Counted from the first letter of the stretch, positions 10,296 to 19,174 are shown. The stretch: DNA of 64,000 bases from Bosea sp. 124 (GCF_003046175.1 NZ_PZZM01000001.1:3055001-3119000); one strand, 5' to 3'. The notes: generated by a model not told the origin, from the letters alone. Translations and numbers: made by a program.

Positions 10296-11333
10296 TCACC
10301 CGAAGGCGAGCTGGACTTTCATCGCGCGCGACTTGTCAGCGGCGAGGTCGAAAGCCTCGATCGCGCGCTCGACCGGAAGCGTCGCGGTCAGCAGCGGCGA
10401 GAGATCGATCGTCTTCGAGCCGATCATGGCCACGGCCCAGTCGAACTCCTCATGGAAGCGGAAGGAGCCGCGCAGATCGAACTCCTTGGCGACGACGACG
10501 TTCATCGGCAGCGTGAAATTACCGCCGACGCCGATCTGGACGATGGTTCCGCCCGAGCGCAGGACATCGAAGGCGCCGGTCAGTGCGTGCTGGTTGCCGG
10601 AGGCCTCGAACATCACGTCGAAGGCACCTTTCTCGGCGCCGTATTCGGCCTTGAGCCGGTCGGGCTCGGCCATCACGTTGATGGCGCGGCTCGCGCCCAT
10701 CTTGAGCGCCGTTGGAAGCGGGCCGTCGACCACATCGGTCGCGACGATCTCGGCCGCGCCGGCTGCCTTTGCCGCGACGATGGCGAGGATGCCGATCGGG
10801 CCCGAGCCGGTGATGAGGACGCGCTTTCCGAGCAGCGGGCCGGCGCGCTTGGCGGCGTGCAGGCAGACGGCGAGCGGCTCGGCGAAGGCGGCCTCGGCCG
10901 CCGTGACGTGATCTGCGACCTTCACCGCCTGCCGCTCCTCGATGACGAGCATTTCGCGGAAGCCGCCCTGAACATGGGGGAAGCGCATGGCGCTGCCATA
11001 GAACAGCATATCGGTGCAGTGTTGCTGCAGCCCCATCTGGCAATAGCGGCAATGGCCGCAGGCGCGGCTCGGATTGACCGCGACACGGTCGCCGACCTTG
11101 ACCCGCGTAACCTCGGCGCCGACGGATTCGACCCGGCCGGCGATCTCGTGCCCGAGGATCAGGGGCTCGCGGACGCGGATCGTGCCGAAGCCGCCATGCA
11201 GATAGTAGTGCAGGTCCGAGCCGCAGATGCCGCCGGCCTCGATCTTGACGCGTACCTGCTGCGGGCCGGGCTCGCCGGCGGCGACCTCGTCGACGCGGAG
11301 ATCCTTCTCGGCATGGATGACGACGGCACGCAT
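10296..11333 (-). CDS. idnD: L-idonate 5-dehydrogenase (zinc medium-chain dehydrogenase)
   Basis: Zinc-dependent MDR-family alcohol dehydrogenase of 345 residues, predicted to oxidise L-idonate to 5-ketogluconate with NAD(P)+. The catalytic zinc ligands sit in GGICGSDLHYY and LGHEIAGRV. The structural zinc segment RACGHCRYCQMGLQQHC has the four-Cys pattern. The Rossmann loop is ITGSGPIGILAIVAAKAAG. HYYLHGGFGTIRVREPLILGHE is typical of IdnD. I start at MRAVVIHAEK (11333), preceded by GGGAGAAG. It is divergent from the gluconate 5-dehydrogenase, which catalyses the next step, so the pair fits L-idonate or 5-ketogluconate catabolism. Confidence 0.85.
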   Translation of the reverse strand: MRAVVIHAEKDLRVDEVAAGEPGPQQVRVKIEAGGICGSDLHYYLHGGFGTIRVREPLILGHEIAGRVESVGAEVTRVKVGDRVAVNPSRACGHCRYCQMGLQQHCTDMLFYGSAMRFPHVQGGFREMLVIEERQAVKVADHVTAAEAAFAEPLAVCLHAAKRAGPLLGKRVLITGSGPIGILAIVAAKAAGAAEIVATDVVDGPLPTALKMGASRAINVMAEPDRLKAEYGAEKGAFDVMFEASGNQHALTGAFDVLRSGGTIVQIGVGGNFTLPMNVVVAKEFDLRGSFRFHEEFDWAVAMIGSKTIDLSPLLTATLPVERAIEAFDLAADKSRAMKVQLAFG

Positions 11334-11467
11334 GGCGGCTTCTCCCTGCGAGGGGTGACCATCGCCATCCCTCATTGTCTAATCGTTTGAAAGATGCTTA
11401 CCGAAAGCGGCGGCACCGGCGCAAACGCAAACTGCCGCGCACGCCCCATTCGTCGCGAGGATCGGCC

Positions 11468-12235
11468 ATGTCTCTGTCGCTGTTCAATCTCGAGGGCAAG
11501 ATCGCCCTGGTCACGGGTTCGGGGCAGGGGATCGGGCTCGCCCTGGCGGAAGGCCTCGCGGAGGCGGGTGCGCATGTCGTGCTTAACGGTCGCGACAGGG
11601 CCAAGCTGGACAGGGCGGCGCAGACCATGTCGGCGGCCGGCCGCAAGGTGTCTGTTGCGCCTTTCGACGTCACCGACCAGCCGGCCGTCGAGGCGGGGGT
11701 GGCTGCGATCGAGGCCGAGATCGGGCCGATCGACGTCCTGATCAACAATGCCGGCATGCAGAAGCGCGCGCCCTTCACCGAATTCCCGGTCGAGGGCTGG
11801 CATGAGGTGATGGCGACGAACCTGCATTCAGTGTTCTACGTCACGCAGGCGGTGACGAAGCGGATGCTGCCGCGCAAGCGCGGCAAGGTCATCAGCATCG
11901 GCTCGGTGATGAGCGAACTCGGCCGCGCCACCATTATCCCCTACACGGCTTCCAAGGGCGCGGTGAAGATGATGACGCGCGGCCTCGCCGCCGAGCTCGG
12001 CAAGCACAATATCCAGGCGAACGCGATCGGGCCGGGCTATTTCGCTACCGAGATCAACAAGGCGCTCATCGCTGACGAGGCCTTCACCGCCTGGGTCTGC
12101 AGCCGCACGCCGGCCGGACGCTGGGGTGAGACGAAGGAGCTGATCGGCGCCGCGATCTTCCTGTCCTCGGCGGCATCCGACTATGTCAACGGCCATCTGC
12201 TGATGGTCGATGGCGGGCTCACGGCTGTCGTCTGA
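11468..12235 (+). CDS. idnO: Gluconate 5-dehydrogenase (SDR family)
   Basis: Classical short-chain dehydrogenase of 255 residues reducing 5-ketogluconate to gluconate. It has the cofactor motif TGSGQGIG, the NNAG motif, catalytic Ser in SIGSVMSELGR, YTASKGAVKMMTRGLAAELG (Tyr-x-x-x-Lys) and the family tail ASDYVNGHLLMVDGG. Residues FNLEGKIALVTGSGQGIG and NAIGPGYFATEIN match IdnO. The start at 11468 follows GAGGA; upstream codons in the frame are low-complexity Arg. Divergent from idnD across 134 bp, with no adjacent GntR or LacI regulator in the window. Confidence 0.87.
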   Translation: MSLSLFNLEGKIALVTGSGQGIGLALAEGLAEAGAHVVLNGRDRAKLDRAAQTMSAAGRKVSVAPFDVTDQPAVEAGVAAIEAEIGPIDVLINNAGMQKRAPFTEFPVEGWHEVMATNLHSVFYVTQAVTKRMLPRKRGKVISIGSVMSELGRATIIPYTASKGAVKMMTRGLAAELGKHNIQANAIGPGYFATEINKALIADEAFTAWVCSRTPAGRWGETKELIGAAIFLSSAASDYVNGHLLMVDGGLTAVV

Positions 12236-12281
12236 GGTTTTCGCCTCGATCGTGCCCTGAGCTTCGTTTTCTGGCGGGTGG

Positions 12282-12668
12282 CTAGCTGCTGCGGGCCTTC
12301 TCGGCGCGCTTCTCGAACTCTCGCCGGATCGACTCGATCGCCTCCTCGTCGAGCTCTTCCAGATCCATCAGCTCCTCGCGGGCGCCCTCGATCTTCGAAA
12401 GCAGCTCGTCGAGCTTGATCTGCATCGCGGCGGTGTCGCGGTTCTGGCTGTTCTGGATGATGAACACCATCAGGAAGGTAACGATGGTGGTCGAGGTGTT
12501 GATGACCAGTTGCCAGGTGTCGTTGAAGCCGAAGACCGGCCCCGACGCGGCCCAGATTACGATGACCGACAGCGCGACGAAGAATGTCTGCGGCTTTCCC
12601 GCCCAATGGGCCGTTGCCTGCGACAGGCGCGTGAAGAGCGAGCGGCGCGGCGATTGCTGATCGGCCAT
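12282..12668 (-). CDS. Low-affinity iron permease family small membrane protein
   Basis: A 128-residue protein with two membrane segments (about 26-46, FFVALSVIVIWAASGPVFGF, and 52-72, LVINTSTTIVTFLMVFIIQN) and an acidic helical C-terminus. The pattern TAxWAGKPxTF, the F-N-D-T-W-Q-L-V-I-N-T box and the FLMVFIIQNSQNRD stretch are those of the PF04120 family named after yeast Fet4. Bacterial members are much smaller, and their role in iron transport is not established. Encoded 74 bp downstream of fghA on the same strand. Confidence 0.85.
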   Translation of the reverse strand: MADQQSPRRSLFTRLSQATAHWAGKPQTFFVALSVIVIWAASGPVFGFNDTWQLVINTSTTIVTFLMVFIIQNSQNRDTAAMQIKLDELLSKIEGAREELMDLEELDEEAIESIRREFEKRAEKARSS

Positions 12669-12742
12669 GGCATGTCCCCCGGCGCGCGGGATGGGCGCGC
12701 CGGATCAACACGGATGACGGGCGATGCGTTCCCCGATGCGGC

Positions 12743-13582
12743 TCAGGGCGCCGTCAGCCTTTCCGCATGCCAGGCGATGTGCTGCGCCATGAAGGTCGAG
12801 ATGAAGTTGTAGGAGTGGTCGTAGCCGTCGCGCATCTGCAGTTCGAGCGGGATGCCGGCCGCGGCACAGGCGACCTCCAGGAGCTGCGGCCGCAAGCCCT
12901 CGTCGAGGAAGCCGTCGGCGGTGCCCTGGTCGACCAGCAAATCCTTGACGCGATGGCCGTCGGCGATCAGCAGGGTCGCGTCATAAGCGCGCCAGCTCCG
13001 CTCGTCGGTGCCGAGATACTTCTCGAAGGCCGGGCGCGACCAGCCGGCGGTCGAGGGCTGCGCGATCGGCGCGAAGGCGGAGACGGAGGCGTAACGCTGC
13101 GGGTTCTTCAACGCGAGGGTGATCGCGCCATGGCCGCCCATGGAATGACCGAAGATGCCCTGGCGAGCCATGTCGACCGGGAAATGTCGGGAGACGAGGC
13201 CCGGCAATTCGTCGCGGATGTAGCTCTCCATCCGGTAGTTCTTCGCATAGGGCTCCTGCGTGGCGTCGAGATAGAAGCCCGCGCCCGAGCCGAACTGCCA
13301 GTTGTCGGGCTCGTCGGGCACGCCCTCTCCGCGCGGGCTGGTGTCCGGGCAGATGATGGCGATTCCGTTGGCGGCGGCGGCCGCGCGGTACTCGCCCTTG
13401 TCCATGACGTTCTGGTGCGTGCAGGTCAGTCCCGAGAGATACCAGAGCAGCGGAACCGGGCCGTCCTCGATCTGGTGCGGCAGATAGATCGCAAAGGTCA
13501 TCGGGCCGGCGCAAGCCGCGCTGTCATGGCGATAGACGCGCTGCGAGCCGCCGAAGGCCTTCGAGGAGGAGAGGAGTTCCAT
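12743..13582 (-). CDS. fghA: S-formylglutathione hydrolase
   Basis: Esterase-D family serine hydrolase (279 residues) that cleaves S-formylglutathione to formate and glutathione, the second step of glutathione-dependent formaldehyde oxidation. The nucleophile elbow is GHSMGGHGA, the oxyanion region is YLSGLTCTHQNVMDKGEY, and the catalytic His is in GYDHSYNFISTF. I start at MELLSSSKAFGG because AAGGA lies 8 nt upstream; an ATG 15 bp further up would place that Shine-Dalgarno site inside the coding region. It follows frmA after a gap filled by a large palindromic repeat. The formate released could feed fhs at the left of the window. Confidence 0.96.
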   Translation of the reverse strand: MELLSSSKAFGGSQRVYRHDSAACAGPMTFAIYLPHQIEDGPVPLLWYLSGLTCTHQNVMDKGEYRAAAAANGIAIICPDTSPRGEGVPDEPDNWQFGSGAGFYLDATQEPYAKNYRMESYIRDELPGLVSRHFPVDMARQGIFGHSMGGHGAITLALKNPQRYASVSAFAPIAQPSTAGWSRPAFEKYLGTDERSWRAYDATLLIADGHRVKDLLVDQGTADGFLDEGLRPQLLEVACAAAGIPLELQMRDGYDHSYNFISTFMAQHIAWHAERLTAP

Positions 13583-13614
13583 GTGGGGTTCCTTCAACGG
13601 TCATGGCACGACGC

Positions 13615-13747
13615 CCGTCATTCCGGTGCGGCCAAAGGCCGAACCCGGAACCCACGACCGGGCGAGCCCTCACCCGGTCGGTTGTTCACGCGTCGTAGCC
13701 AGTCGTGGGTTCCGGGTTCAGCGCTTCGCGCTGCCCCGGAATGACGG
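13615..13747. repeat. Long composite palindromic repeat between frmA and fghA
   Basis: The outer arms CCGTCATTCCGG and CCGGAATGACGG and inner arms AACCCGGAACCCACGAC and GTCGTGGGTTCCGGGTT form an extended cruciform of about 133 bp with arms near 45 nt. It lies inside the frm operon, so its RNA could fold strongly and affect fghA expression. Related elements occur near 8.7, 10.2, 18.9 and 29.1 kb. Confidence 0.75.
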
Positions 13748-13792
13748 AGGTCGTGCTTCAGTGCCCGGCAGATAAGGCGGGAAAGCGGCGCC

Positions 13793-14905
<1,113 letters not shown>

Positions 14906-14929
14906 CGGATGGTTCCTTCTTCTCGGGCG

Positions 14930-15220
14930 TTATTTCAGATAGGGGCGGATGATACGCATGATCTGGGCGATCTCGGCGTCGCCGTCGGCGATCCGGTCTG
15001 ATCGATCGCCAGGTGCCGGAGCATGCAGCGTCTCGCGCAGATGGCTTTCCAGGACTTCCGCCATCAGCCCGGTCGCCGCGCCACGCAAGGCGGCAATCTG
15101 CTGGAGCAGGGCGCCGCACTCCGCGCCTGCCTCCACCGCGAGTTCGAGAGCCTGGGCCTGGCCTTTGATCCGGCGGAGCCGGGCAATGGCGCGCCGCTTC
15201 TCCGATGGGGTGTGAGGCAT
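14930..15220 (-). CDS. frmR: Formaldehyde-responsive repressor FrmR (CsoR/RcnR family)
   Basis: A 96-residue all-helical DNA-binding repressor. The formaldehyde-sensing residues of FrmR are conserved: Pro2 at the N-terminus and Cys35 (AEC), whose methylene bridge on formaldehyde exposure is the known trigger. His60 in VLESHLRET is also present. A His at position 3 also occurs in some FrmR and RcnR proteins and in this family can bind metal. GLMAEVLESHLRETL is nearly the E. coli FrmR sequence. It is first in an operon with frmA and fghA, and a matching operator lies 9 bp upstream of its start codon, indicating autoregulation. Confidence 0.93.
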   Translation of the reverse strand: MPHTPSEKRRAIARLRRIKGQAQALELAVEAGAECGALLQQIAALRGAATGLMAEVLESHLRETLHAPAPGDRSDRIADGDAEIAQIMRIIRPYLK

Positions 15221-15229
15221 GACGTCCGT

Positions 15230-15246
15230 ATACTGGGAGGGAGTAT
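15230..15246 (-). promoter_or_regulatory. Predicted FrmR operator
   Basis: ATACT-GGGAGGG-AGTAT: 5-bp inverted half-sites around a 7-nt G-rich core, 9 bp upstream of frmR. This fits the RcnR/FrmR site layout TACT-G6-N-AGTA known for the family. It would occlude the promoter-proximal region; TAGATA on the minus strand overlaps its edge and could be the -10 element. Confidence 0.7.
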
Positions 15247-15393
15247 CTAGGCCGTGGTTCTAGGATACTGTGCCTGGGGCGTCAACGCGGCCGAGCGCAC
15301 GGGCCCGGGGAGCCGGCTGCGACCTGTCGCGAAATCAGGCGCAAGGGGATACCGTTGGCGAGATTGATCGTCAGAGGCCGGCGGCCTGCGTAC

Positions 15394-15651
15394 TCAGCCC
15401 TGCCGCCTCGCCTGCAGATAGGCCTTGCGGCGTCGGTAGGATACGAAGGATCGCGCGGCATAGCCGAGCAGGATGCCGGTCAGCAGCAGGACAAGCGCGC
15501 CCGCCGGCCTGGCGAGGATCGCGCCGATGACGACGCCCATCGCCAGGGTCGCTCCGGCGTAGACCCTCACCGTCTTGCGGGGATCGTCGCCGGCAATGCG
15601 CCAGACGAGCGCGATGCGCGCTTCGTCGAACCAGTCCCTGAAGTTATGCAT
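15394..15651 (-). CDS. Small two-helix membrane protein, unknown function
   Basis: An 85-residue protein, not recognised. The N-terminal part (MHNFRDWFDEARIALVWRIA) looks amphipathic. It is followed by two hydrophobic segments (about 30-47, VYAGATLAMGVVIGAILA, and 49-66, AGALVLLLTGILLGYAAR) and an Arg-rich tail. The gene lies between the frmR promoter region and an outer membrane protein gene on the same strand. Its frame is the only long one here, and the membrane pattern supports a real gene. Confidence 0.6.
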   Translation of the reverse strand: MHNFRDWFDEARIALVWRIAGDDPRKTVRVYAGATLAMGVVIGAILARPAGALVLLLTGILLGYAARSFVSYRRRKAYLQARRQG

Positions 15652-15770
15652 GCCGTCCTCAGTTGCGACGGCAGGCTTCTAACAAGCAGATATCGCCACT
15701 TCAACTTCGGGCGTCGGGATCGTCAGGAGGGCTGTGTTCTCCGGCCGTTGCGGAAGCCCTCCCGATCTCT

Positions 15771-16670
15771 TCAGAAGCTGTAGGCGGCCTTCACCTTGAC
15801 GAGGTGCTGGCTGAAATTGACCAAATCGAGATCGCCGGGCTGGCCCTTGGCCTTGCCAGCGACCTGGACATTGTAGGCAGCCGAGATCGCAAACTGCTTC
15901 GTCGCCTGCCAGAACACGCCCGGGCCGGCGAAGGTGGCGTAACCGGCCTGTTTGTCGAAGCCAAGCGTGTTGTGGGCGCGCTGGTGGCGAACCTCGCCGC
16001 TGAGATAGACGCCGTCCAGCACCTGCCAGGCGAGCGAGCCGCCGATGGTGAAGGTGGAGGAGCGCCCATAAGGGTCGGGCCCGGTCCAGGTCAGGTCGTG
16101 GGAGAGGTTGAGCGCGGCATAGAGCTTGCCGGGGACGAGCGTCTTGTCGGCGAACAGGCGCAGGCCCGCATTATAGGTGGTGAAGCGGCCGGCGCCGTCG
16201 GGGTCGATGCGGTTGAAGCTCGGGTCGATCACGGCAGTCAGGCCGATGCCGTGCATGTCGCGGCCGAGGATTTTGTACTTGGTCTCGAGGCCGGCACCGA
16301 AGCTGCGCTCGTCTGCGCTGACGCCACCGAGGGAGGCCTGAGAGAGGCCGCCGAGCAGATAGGGACCGACCTCGAGGCAGGGCAGGAGGCCGTAGGAGCC
16401 CTGAAGCTGCAGGCCATGGCTGTTGGATGAACCGAAGCGGGTGCCATAGGCGCCGCCATAGGTCAGGCTCGTGCCGAAGGAGCCGGGATCGGCCACGTCC
16501 GAGCCGGTGGTGAAGCCGAAGGCGTCGGTCGGGATGCCCTCGCTCTCGGAACAGGCGGACACGACAGGCGGTGCGACCGGCGCGCCCTTGCGCGAAGGCA
16601 GATCGGCGGCGAGCGACACGCTCGCGGCGCTGGAGACGAAGGCGGCGACGGCAAGGTGCTTCAGGGACAT
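15771..16670 (-). CDS. Outer membrane beta-barrel protein
   Basis: A 299-residue exported protein with a Sec signal peptide (MSLKHLAVAAFVSSAASVSLA, cleaved before ADLPSRKGAP). The body is rich in alternating aromatic/Gly strands (LTYGGAYGTRF, LETKYKILG, YNAGLRLFADK, LYAALNLSHDLTWTG, VYLSGEVRHQRA, FAISAAYNVQVAG) and ends in YSF, the C-terminal aromatic expected for BAM-dependent insertion. It looks like a transporter-type or porin-type barrel, without a recognisable substrate. I start at 16670; upstream frame residues are not a signal. A Fur-like palindrome 36-56 bp upstream suggests iron or metal control. Confidence 0.82.
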   Translation of the reverse strand: MSLKHLAVAAFVSSAASVSLAADLPSRKGAPVAPPVVSACSESEGIPTDAFGFTTGSDVADPGSFGTSLTYGGAYGTRFGSSNSHGLQLQGSYGLLPCLEVGPYLLGGLSQASLGGVSADERSFGAGLETKYKILGRDMHGIGLTAVIDPSFNRIDPDGAGRFTTYNAGLRLFADKTLVPGKLYAALNLSHDLTWTGPDPYGRSSTFTIGGSLAWQVLDGVYLSGEVRHQRAHNTLGFDKQAGYATFAGPGVFWQATKQFAISAAYNVQVAGKAKGQPGDLDLVNFSQHLVKVKAAYSF

Positions 16671-16705
16671 GGCGCGGGTTCCGGTGGCGGCGGGATTCAG
16701 TTTTA

Positions 16706-16726
16706 TGCAAATGCGAATGAATTGCA
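16706..16726 (-). promoter_or_regulatory. Possible Fur-family operator upstream of outer membrane protein gene
   Basis: TGCAA at the left and TTGCA at the right bound a 21-bp imperfect palindrome whose core ATGCGAAT resembles alphaproteobacterial Fur-type boxes. It lies in an AT-rich stretch 36 bp upstream of the start codon. The match is by eye only. Confidence 0.35.
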
Positions 16727-16806
16727 ACAATTCGGACTCGCATTGTCGACCGGCAGGATCATCGGCCGGTTTTCGCGCCGCGGCGAGGGTTATCGCGCCG
16801 GTTTAA

Positions 16807-16841
16807 ATGTAATAATGTTACATGTTGCGGCGGCGCAACAT
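16807..16841. other. Two adjacent perfect palindromes downstream of the NUDIX gene
   Basis: ATGTAA-TAATG-TTACAT (16807-16823) overlaps the start of ATGTTGCG-GCGG-CGCAACAT (16822-16841), an 8-bp hairpin with a 4-nt loop. On the minus strand the GC hairpin directly follows the NUDIX stop codon and is followed by an AT-rich run, so it may be a terminator. The ATGTAA dyad could be a regulator site. Confidence 0.5.
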
Positions 16842-16855
16842 TCGGGCCGCCGGCG

Positions 16856-17425
16856 TCAGCCCGGCACGGTCAGGCTCTGGATCCGGCCGAGTGCGAGCGG
16901 CGCGATGTCCGCGAGGTCCTGCAGCGGCTTCCATGCAGCCGCATGGACCTCCTCGATCTGGGCGACGAGGGCCGAGGCCGGATCGGCCAGGAAGAGATAT
17001 TGCAGGTCGTGATGGACATGGGCGGGCTCGTTGCGGGCGGACTTGCCGGGCACGTCATGGCTGTCGATGACGAAGGGCAGATCGCCGCCTTTGTGCCAGG
17101 GGTGCAAGGCGAGGCCCTGCACGCCAGTCTCCTCCAGCGCTTCGCGCGCAGCCGATTCCGCGAAGGTCGCTGCGTCCTCCCAATGGCCACCGGGCTGGAG
17201 CCAGCGGCCGATCACGACATGGTCGATCAGCAGGATGCGGGCATGGTCGGGCGACAGCACATAGGCGCTGGTCGTGACATGGCCGGGAAAGGTGTCGCGC
17301 CGGTCGAGTGCATCGCCCTGGGCGATCTGCCAGCGCAGCAGCGAGAGATGCTCGCGCGGGGAGGCGACCTCGGCGCGATAACGCGCGACGGCTTCGATGA
17401 GGCGGGTGCTGAAGGTGGTGCTCAT
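16856..17425 (-). CDS. NUDIX hydrolase with a degenerate first Nudix-box glutamate
   Basis: A 189-residue NUDIX-fold protein, substrate unknown. After a helical N-terminus (STTFSTRLIEAVARYRAEV) the fold contains HWEDAATFAESAAREALEETGV. The catalytic REALEETGV half of the Nudix box is intact, but the first conserved Glu (Gly-x5-Glu) is Ala when aligned with MutT. Related 'GGHWE' NUDIX proteins often vary here, so activity is still plausible. I start at 17425 (MSTTFS), since the upstream frame overlaps the divergent gene's promoter. Confidence 0.85.
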   Translation of the reverse strand: MSTTFSTRLIEAVARYRAEVASPREHLSLLRWQIAQGDALDRRDTFPGHVTTSAYVLSPDHARILLIDHVVIGRWLQPGGHWEDAATFAESAAREALEETGVQGLALHPWHKGGDLPFVIDSHDVPGKSARNEPAHVHHDLQYLFLADPASALVAQIEEVHAAAWKPLQDLADIAPLALGRIQSLTVPG

Positions 17426-17589
17426 GACAGCGCGATAGATGATTCGGGTTTGCCGCGCAGCCCATGACGTAGGGGCGGTGCGGCTGAAATCGCCAAATCC
17501 GTGCGGATTCCGCAGCTGTAGCGCCCGGATTTGCTTGCGCAAGGTGGAGAGTTGTGGCTTTGAGCGTGCGCTTCCCAACAAGGCCGCGA

Positions 17590-18384
17590 ATGTCTGTGCA
17601 GAACCAACTCGTCTGCCCCTATTGCGATGCCACGCTCAACGGCAGCGCCTTGTCCTGCCGCTGCTGCGGGCGGGATCTGACGCCGGTCCTGCCGCTGCTG
17701 CGCCGCCTCGATGCGCTCGAAGGGCGCCTCGCCCAACTCGAGCAGGGCCGGGAGGCCAGCCGCTTCCAGGCCGAGACCGTCCCTGCGTCCGACACCATCG
17801 ATGTGCCGGGTGCAGAAACGGGCGAGGCTGCGAGCCCGTTCCTGGTCCCGCTTTCGCGGCGGCGCTTCTGGGTCCTTCCGGTCGGCTTCGCCGCGCTGCT
17901 TGCAGCCTATTGGACGGTCGTCATGGGACTCGACCTGTCGCTGTCGGTGCTGCGGCTGGCCTCGATGGTCATTCCGTTCTGCACGGGGCTCGTCTATTTC
18001 GGCGTCCGTCCGCGCCTGTCCTGGTTCGATGTCGGTGTCGCGATCCTGTTCGCATTTTTTTCCGTCGCGAGCATGAACGCATTGCTGGGCTGGGTCGACA
18101 ACATCCCGTTGCTGCCTCAAGGAGTCACCGCCTGGCGCGAAACGATGTTCTACGCGCTCAGCATAGGCGCCTCCATGTTCGCCGGCATGCTGCTGCGCGT
18201 CTCGCAGGCTGCCTTGAGCGCGAAGGGCCTCGCCTCGCTTCCGGAGCTGAGAAAAGGGCTGCTGTCGGTGAACGGCAAGCTGCCCATGGACACGCTCAAG
18301 GCGATCGAGATGACCATCCTGCTGGCCAGCACCGCATTGTCCATCATGACCGGCCTGATCGCCGGACTTCTGGGAGTGAAGTGA
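17590..18384 (+). CDS. Zinc-ribbon polytopic membrane protein, unknown function
   Basis: A 264-residue protein with an N-terminal zinc ribbon (CPYCDATL then CRCCGRDL, a Cys-x2-Cys pair of knuckles at about 9-29). A short coiled-coil stretch follows (LLRRLDALEGRLAQLEQGRE), then four hydrophobic segments (about 100-120, 128-145, 150-170 and 185-202) and a fifth near the C-terminus (MTILLASTALSIMTGLIAGLL). No known family recognised. I prefer the ATG at 17590 (AAGG upstream); a GTG at 17554 with GGAGAG is possible. The next gene begins 4 bp after its stop, so the two are surely one operon. Confidence 0.72.
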   Translation: MSVQNQLVCPYCDATLNGSALSCRCCGRDLTPVLPLLRRLDALEGRLAQLEQGREASRFQAETVPASDTIDVPGAETGEAASPFLVPLSRRRFWVLPVGFAALLAAYWTVVMGLDLSLSVLRLASMVIPFCTGLVYFGVRPRLSWFDVGVAILFAFFSVASMNALLGWVDNIPLLPQGVTAWRETMFYALSIGASMFAGMLLRVSQAALSAKGLASLPELRKGLLSVNGKLPMDTLKAIEMTILLASTALSIMTGLIAGLLGVK

Positions 18385-18388
18385 AACG

Positions 18389-18859
18389 ATGACCAAGACG
18401 ACGTTCATCCGGCGCATCCTGCCTGTCACCCTGATCGCCGCGCTGGCGCTGAGCGCAGCGCGAGCCGCCGAGCCTGTCCAGCTCATCACCCGGGAGGAAG
18501 CCGGATTGCCGGCAACGGACGCGGCCGGCGGGGCGGTGCGCAACCTGACCCGTGGTCCCGGCATCGACACACAGGGTACGCTCGGAAGCGGCGTCGCCGG
18601 CAAGCCGCTGCGGCTGGCGGTGAAGTTCCTGCCGAGCAATGGCGTGCCGGTCGATCCCAACAGCGTGCGCGTGATCTATCGCCGCCAGCCGGCGCTCGAC
18701 GTGACGATGCGGGTCAAGGCCTTCATCACCGCGCAGGGCATCGAGGCGCCGGCCGTGCTAGTACCGCCCGGCAAGCACGTCATCGAGATCGAGGCGGTCG
18801 ACAAGGAGGGCCGCGTCGGGCGCAGCCAGATGACGCTGACCGTCGCACCAGCGCAGTAG
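18389..18859 (+). CDS. Secreted hypothetical protein
   Basis: A 156-residue protein with a signal peptide (RRILPVTLIAALALSAARA, cut before AEPVQL). The C-terminal half (KPLRLAVKFLPSNGVPVDPNSVRVIY and KHVIEIEAVDKEGRVGRSQMTLTV) reads like a small immunoglobulin-like beta-sandwich. That suggests a periplasmic binding or structural role, but no family is recognised. Translationally close to the zinc-ribbon membrane protein, with which it may form an envelope complex. Confidence 0.7.
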   Translation: MTKTTFIRRILPVTLIAALALSAARAAEPVQLITREEAGLPATDAAGGAVRNLTRGPGIDTQGTLGSGVAGKPLRLAVKFLPSNGVPVDPNSVRVIYRRQPALDVTMRVKAFITAQGIEAPAVLVPPGKHVIEIEAVDKEGRVGRSQMTLTVAPAQ

Positions 18860-18872
18860 GCGCACTGGCTGC

Positions 18873-18966
18873 GTCATGGTCGGGCTTGACCCGGCCATCT
18901 CGGAAACCAGCGCGAGCCCGGCCTGAGATTCTCGGGTCGAAGCTTCGCTTCGCCCGAGAATGACGT
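18873..18966. repeat. Composite palindromic repeat
   Basis: The outer GCGTCATGGTCGGGCTTGAC and GAGAATGACGTC ends enclose a hairpin ATTCTCGGG...CCCGAGAAT with inner AAGCTTCGCTT. Same dispersed class as the element near 13.7 kb. It lies downstream of the secreted-protein gene. Confidence 0.65.
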
Positions 18967-19012
18967 CCAAGACACGCCAAACCCCGCCCGCGCCGTTGGC
19001 GTCAGCCAATAT

Positions 19013-19120
19013 AGTGTCGAACATGCGCAACGGGTGCACGACAGCGCCGCTTATCAAGAGGCTATGGCGTTGCTCGGCAACGGCGCCGAACGAGACATCC
19101 GCATTGTCGAGGGCGTGTGA
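19013..19120 (+). pseudogene. Remnant of a DUF1330-family gene (C-terminal 35 codons)
   Basis: In frame from about 19013 to the TGA at 19118-19120 the translation is SVEHAQRVHDSAAYQEAM followed by ALLGNGAERDIRIVEGV. This matches the C-terminal half of DUF1330 proteins (the 'SxEYQxA...A...IVEGV' ending). No start codon, N-terminal half or Shine-Dalgarno site is present upstream, only the palindromic repeat. I read it as a decayed gene, perhaps truncated by repeat insertion or deletion. Confidence 0.6.
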
Positions 19121-19174
19121 CGTGCAGGGCGAAGTCTTTCAACTGCTCGTAGGTCATCAGCTTTCGACCCATGG

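Noticed and set aside
19130..19173. A short minus-strand ATG frame beginning MTYEQLKDFALHV near the aceB terminator
   Set aside because: It runs into the antisense of the DUF1330 remnant and stops within about 40 codons; too short and unsupported to call a gene or identifiable remnant.
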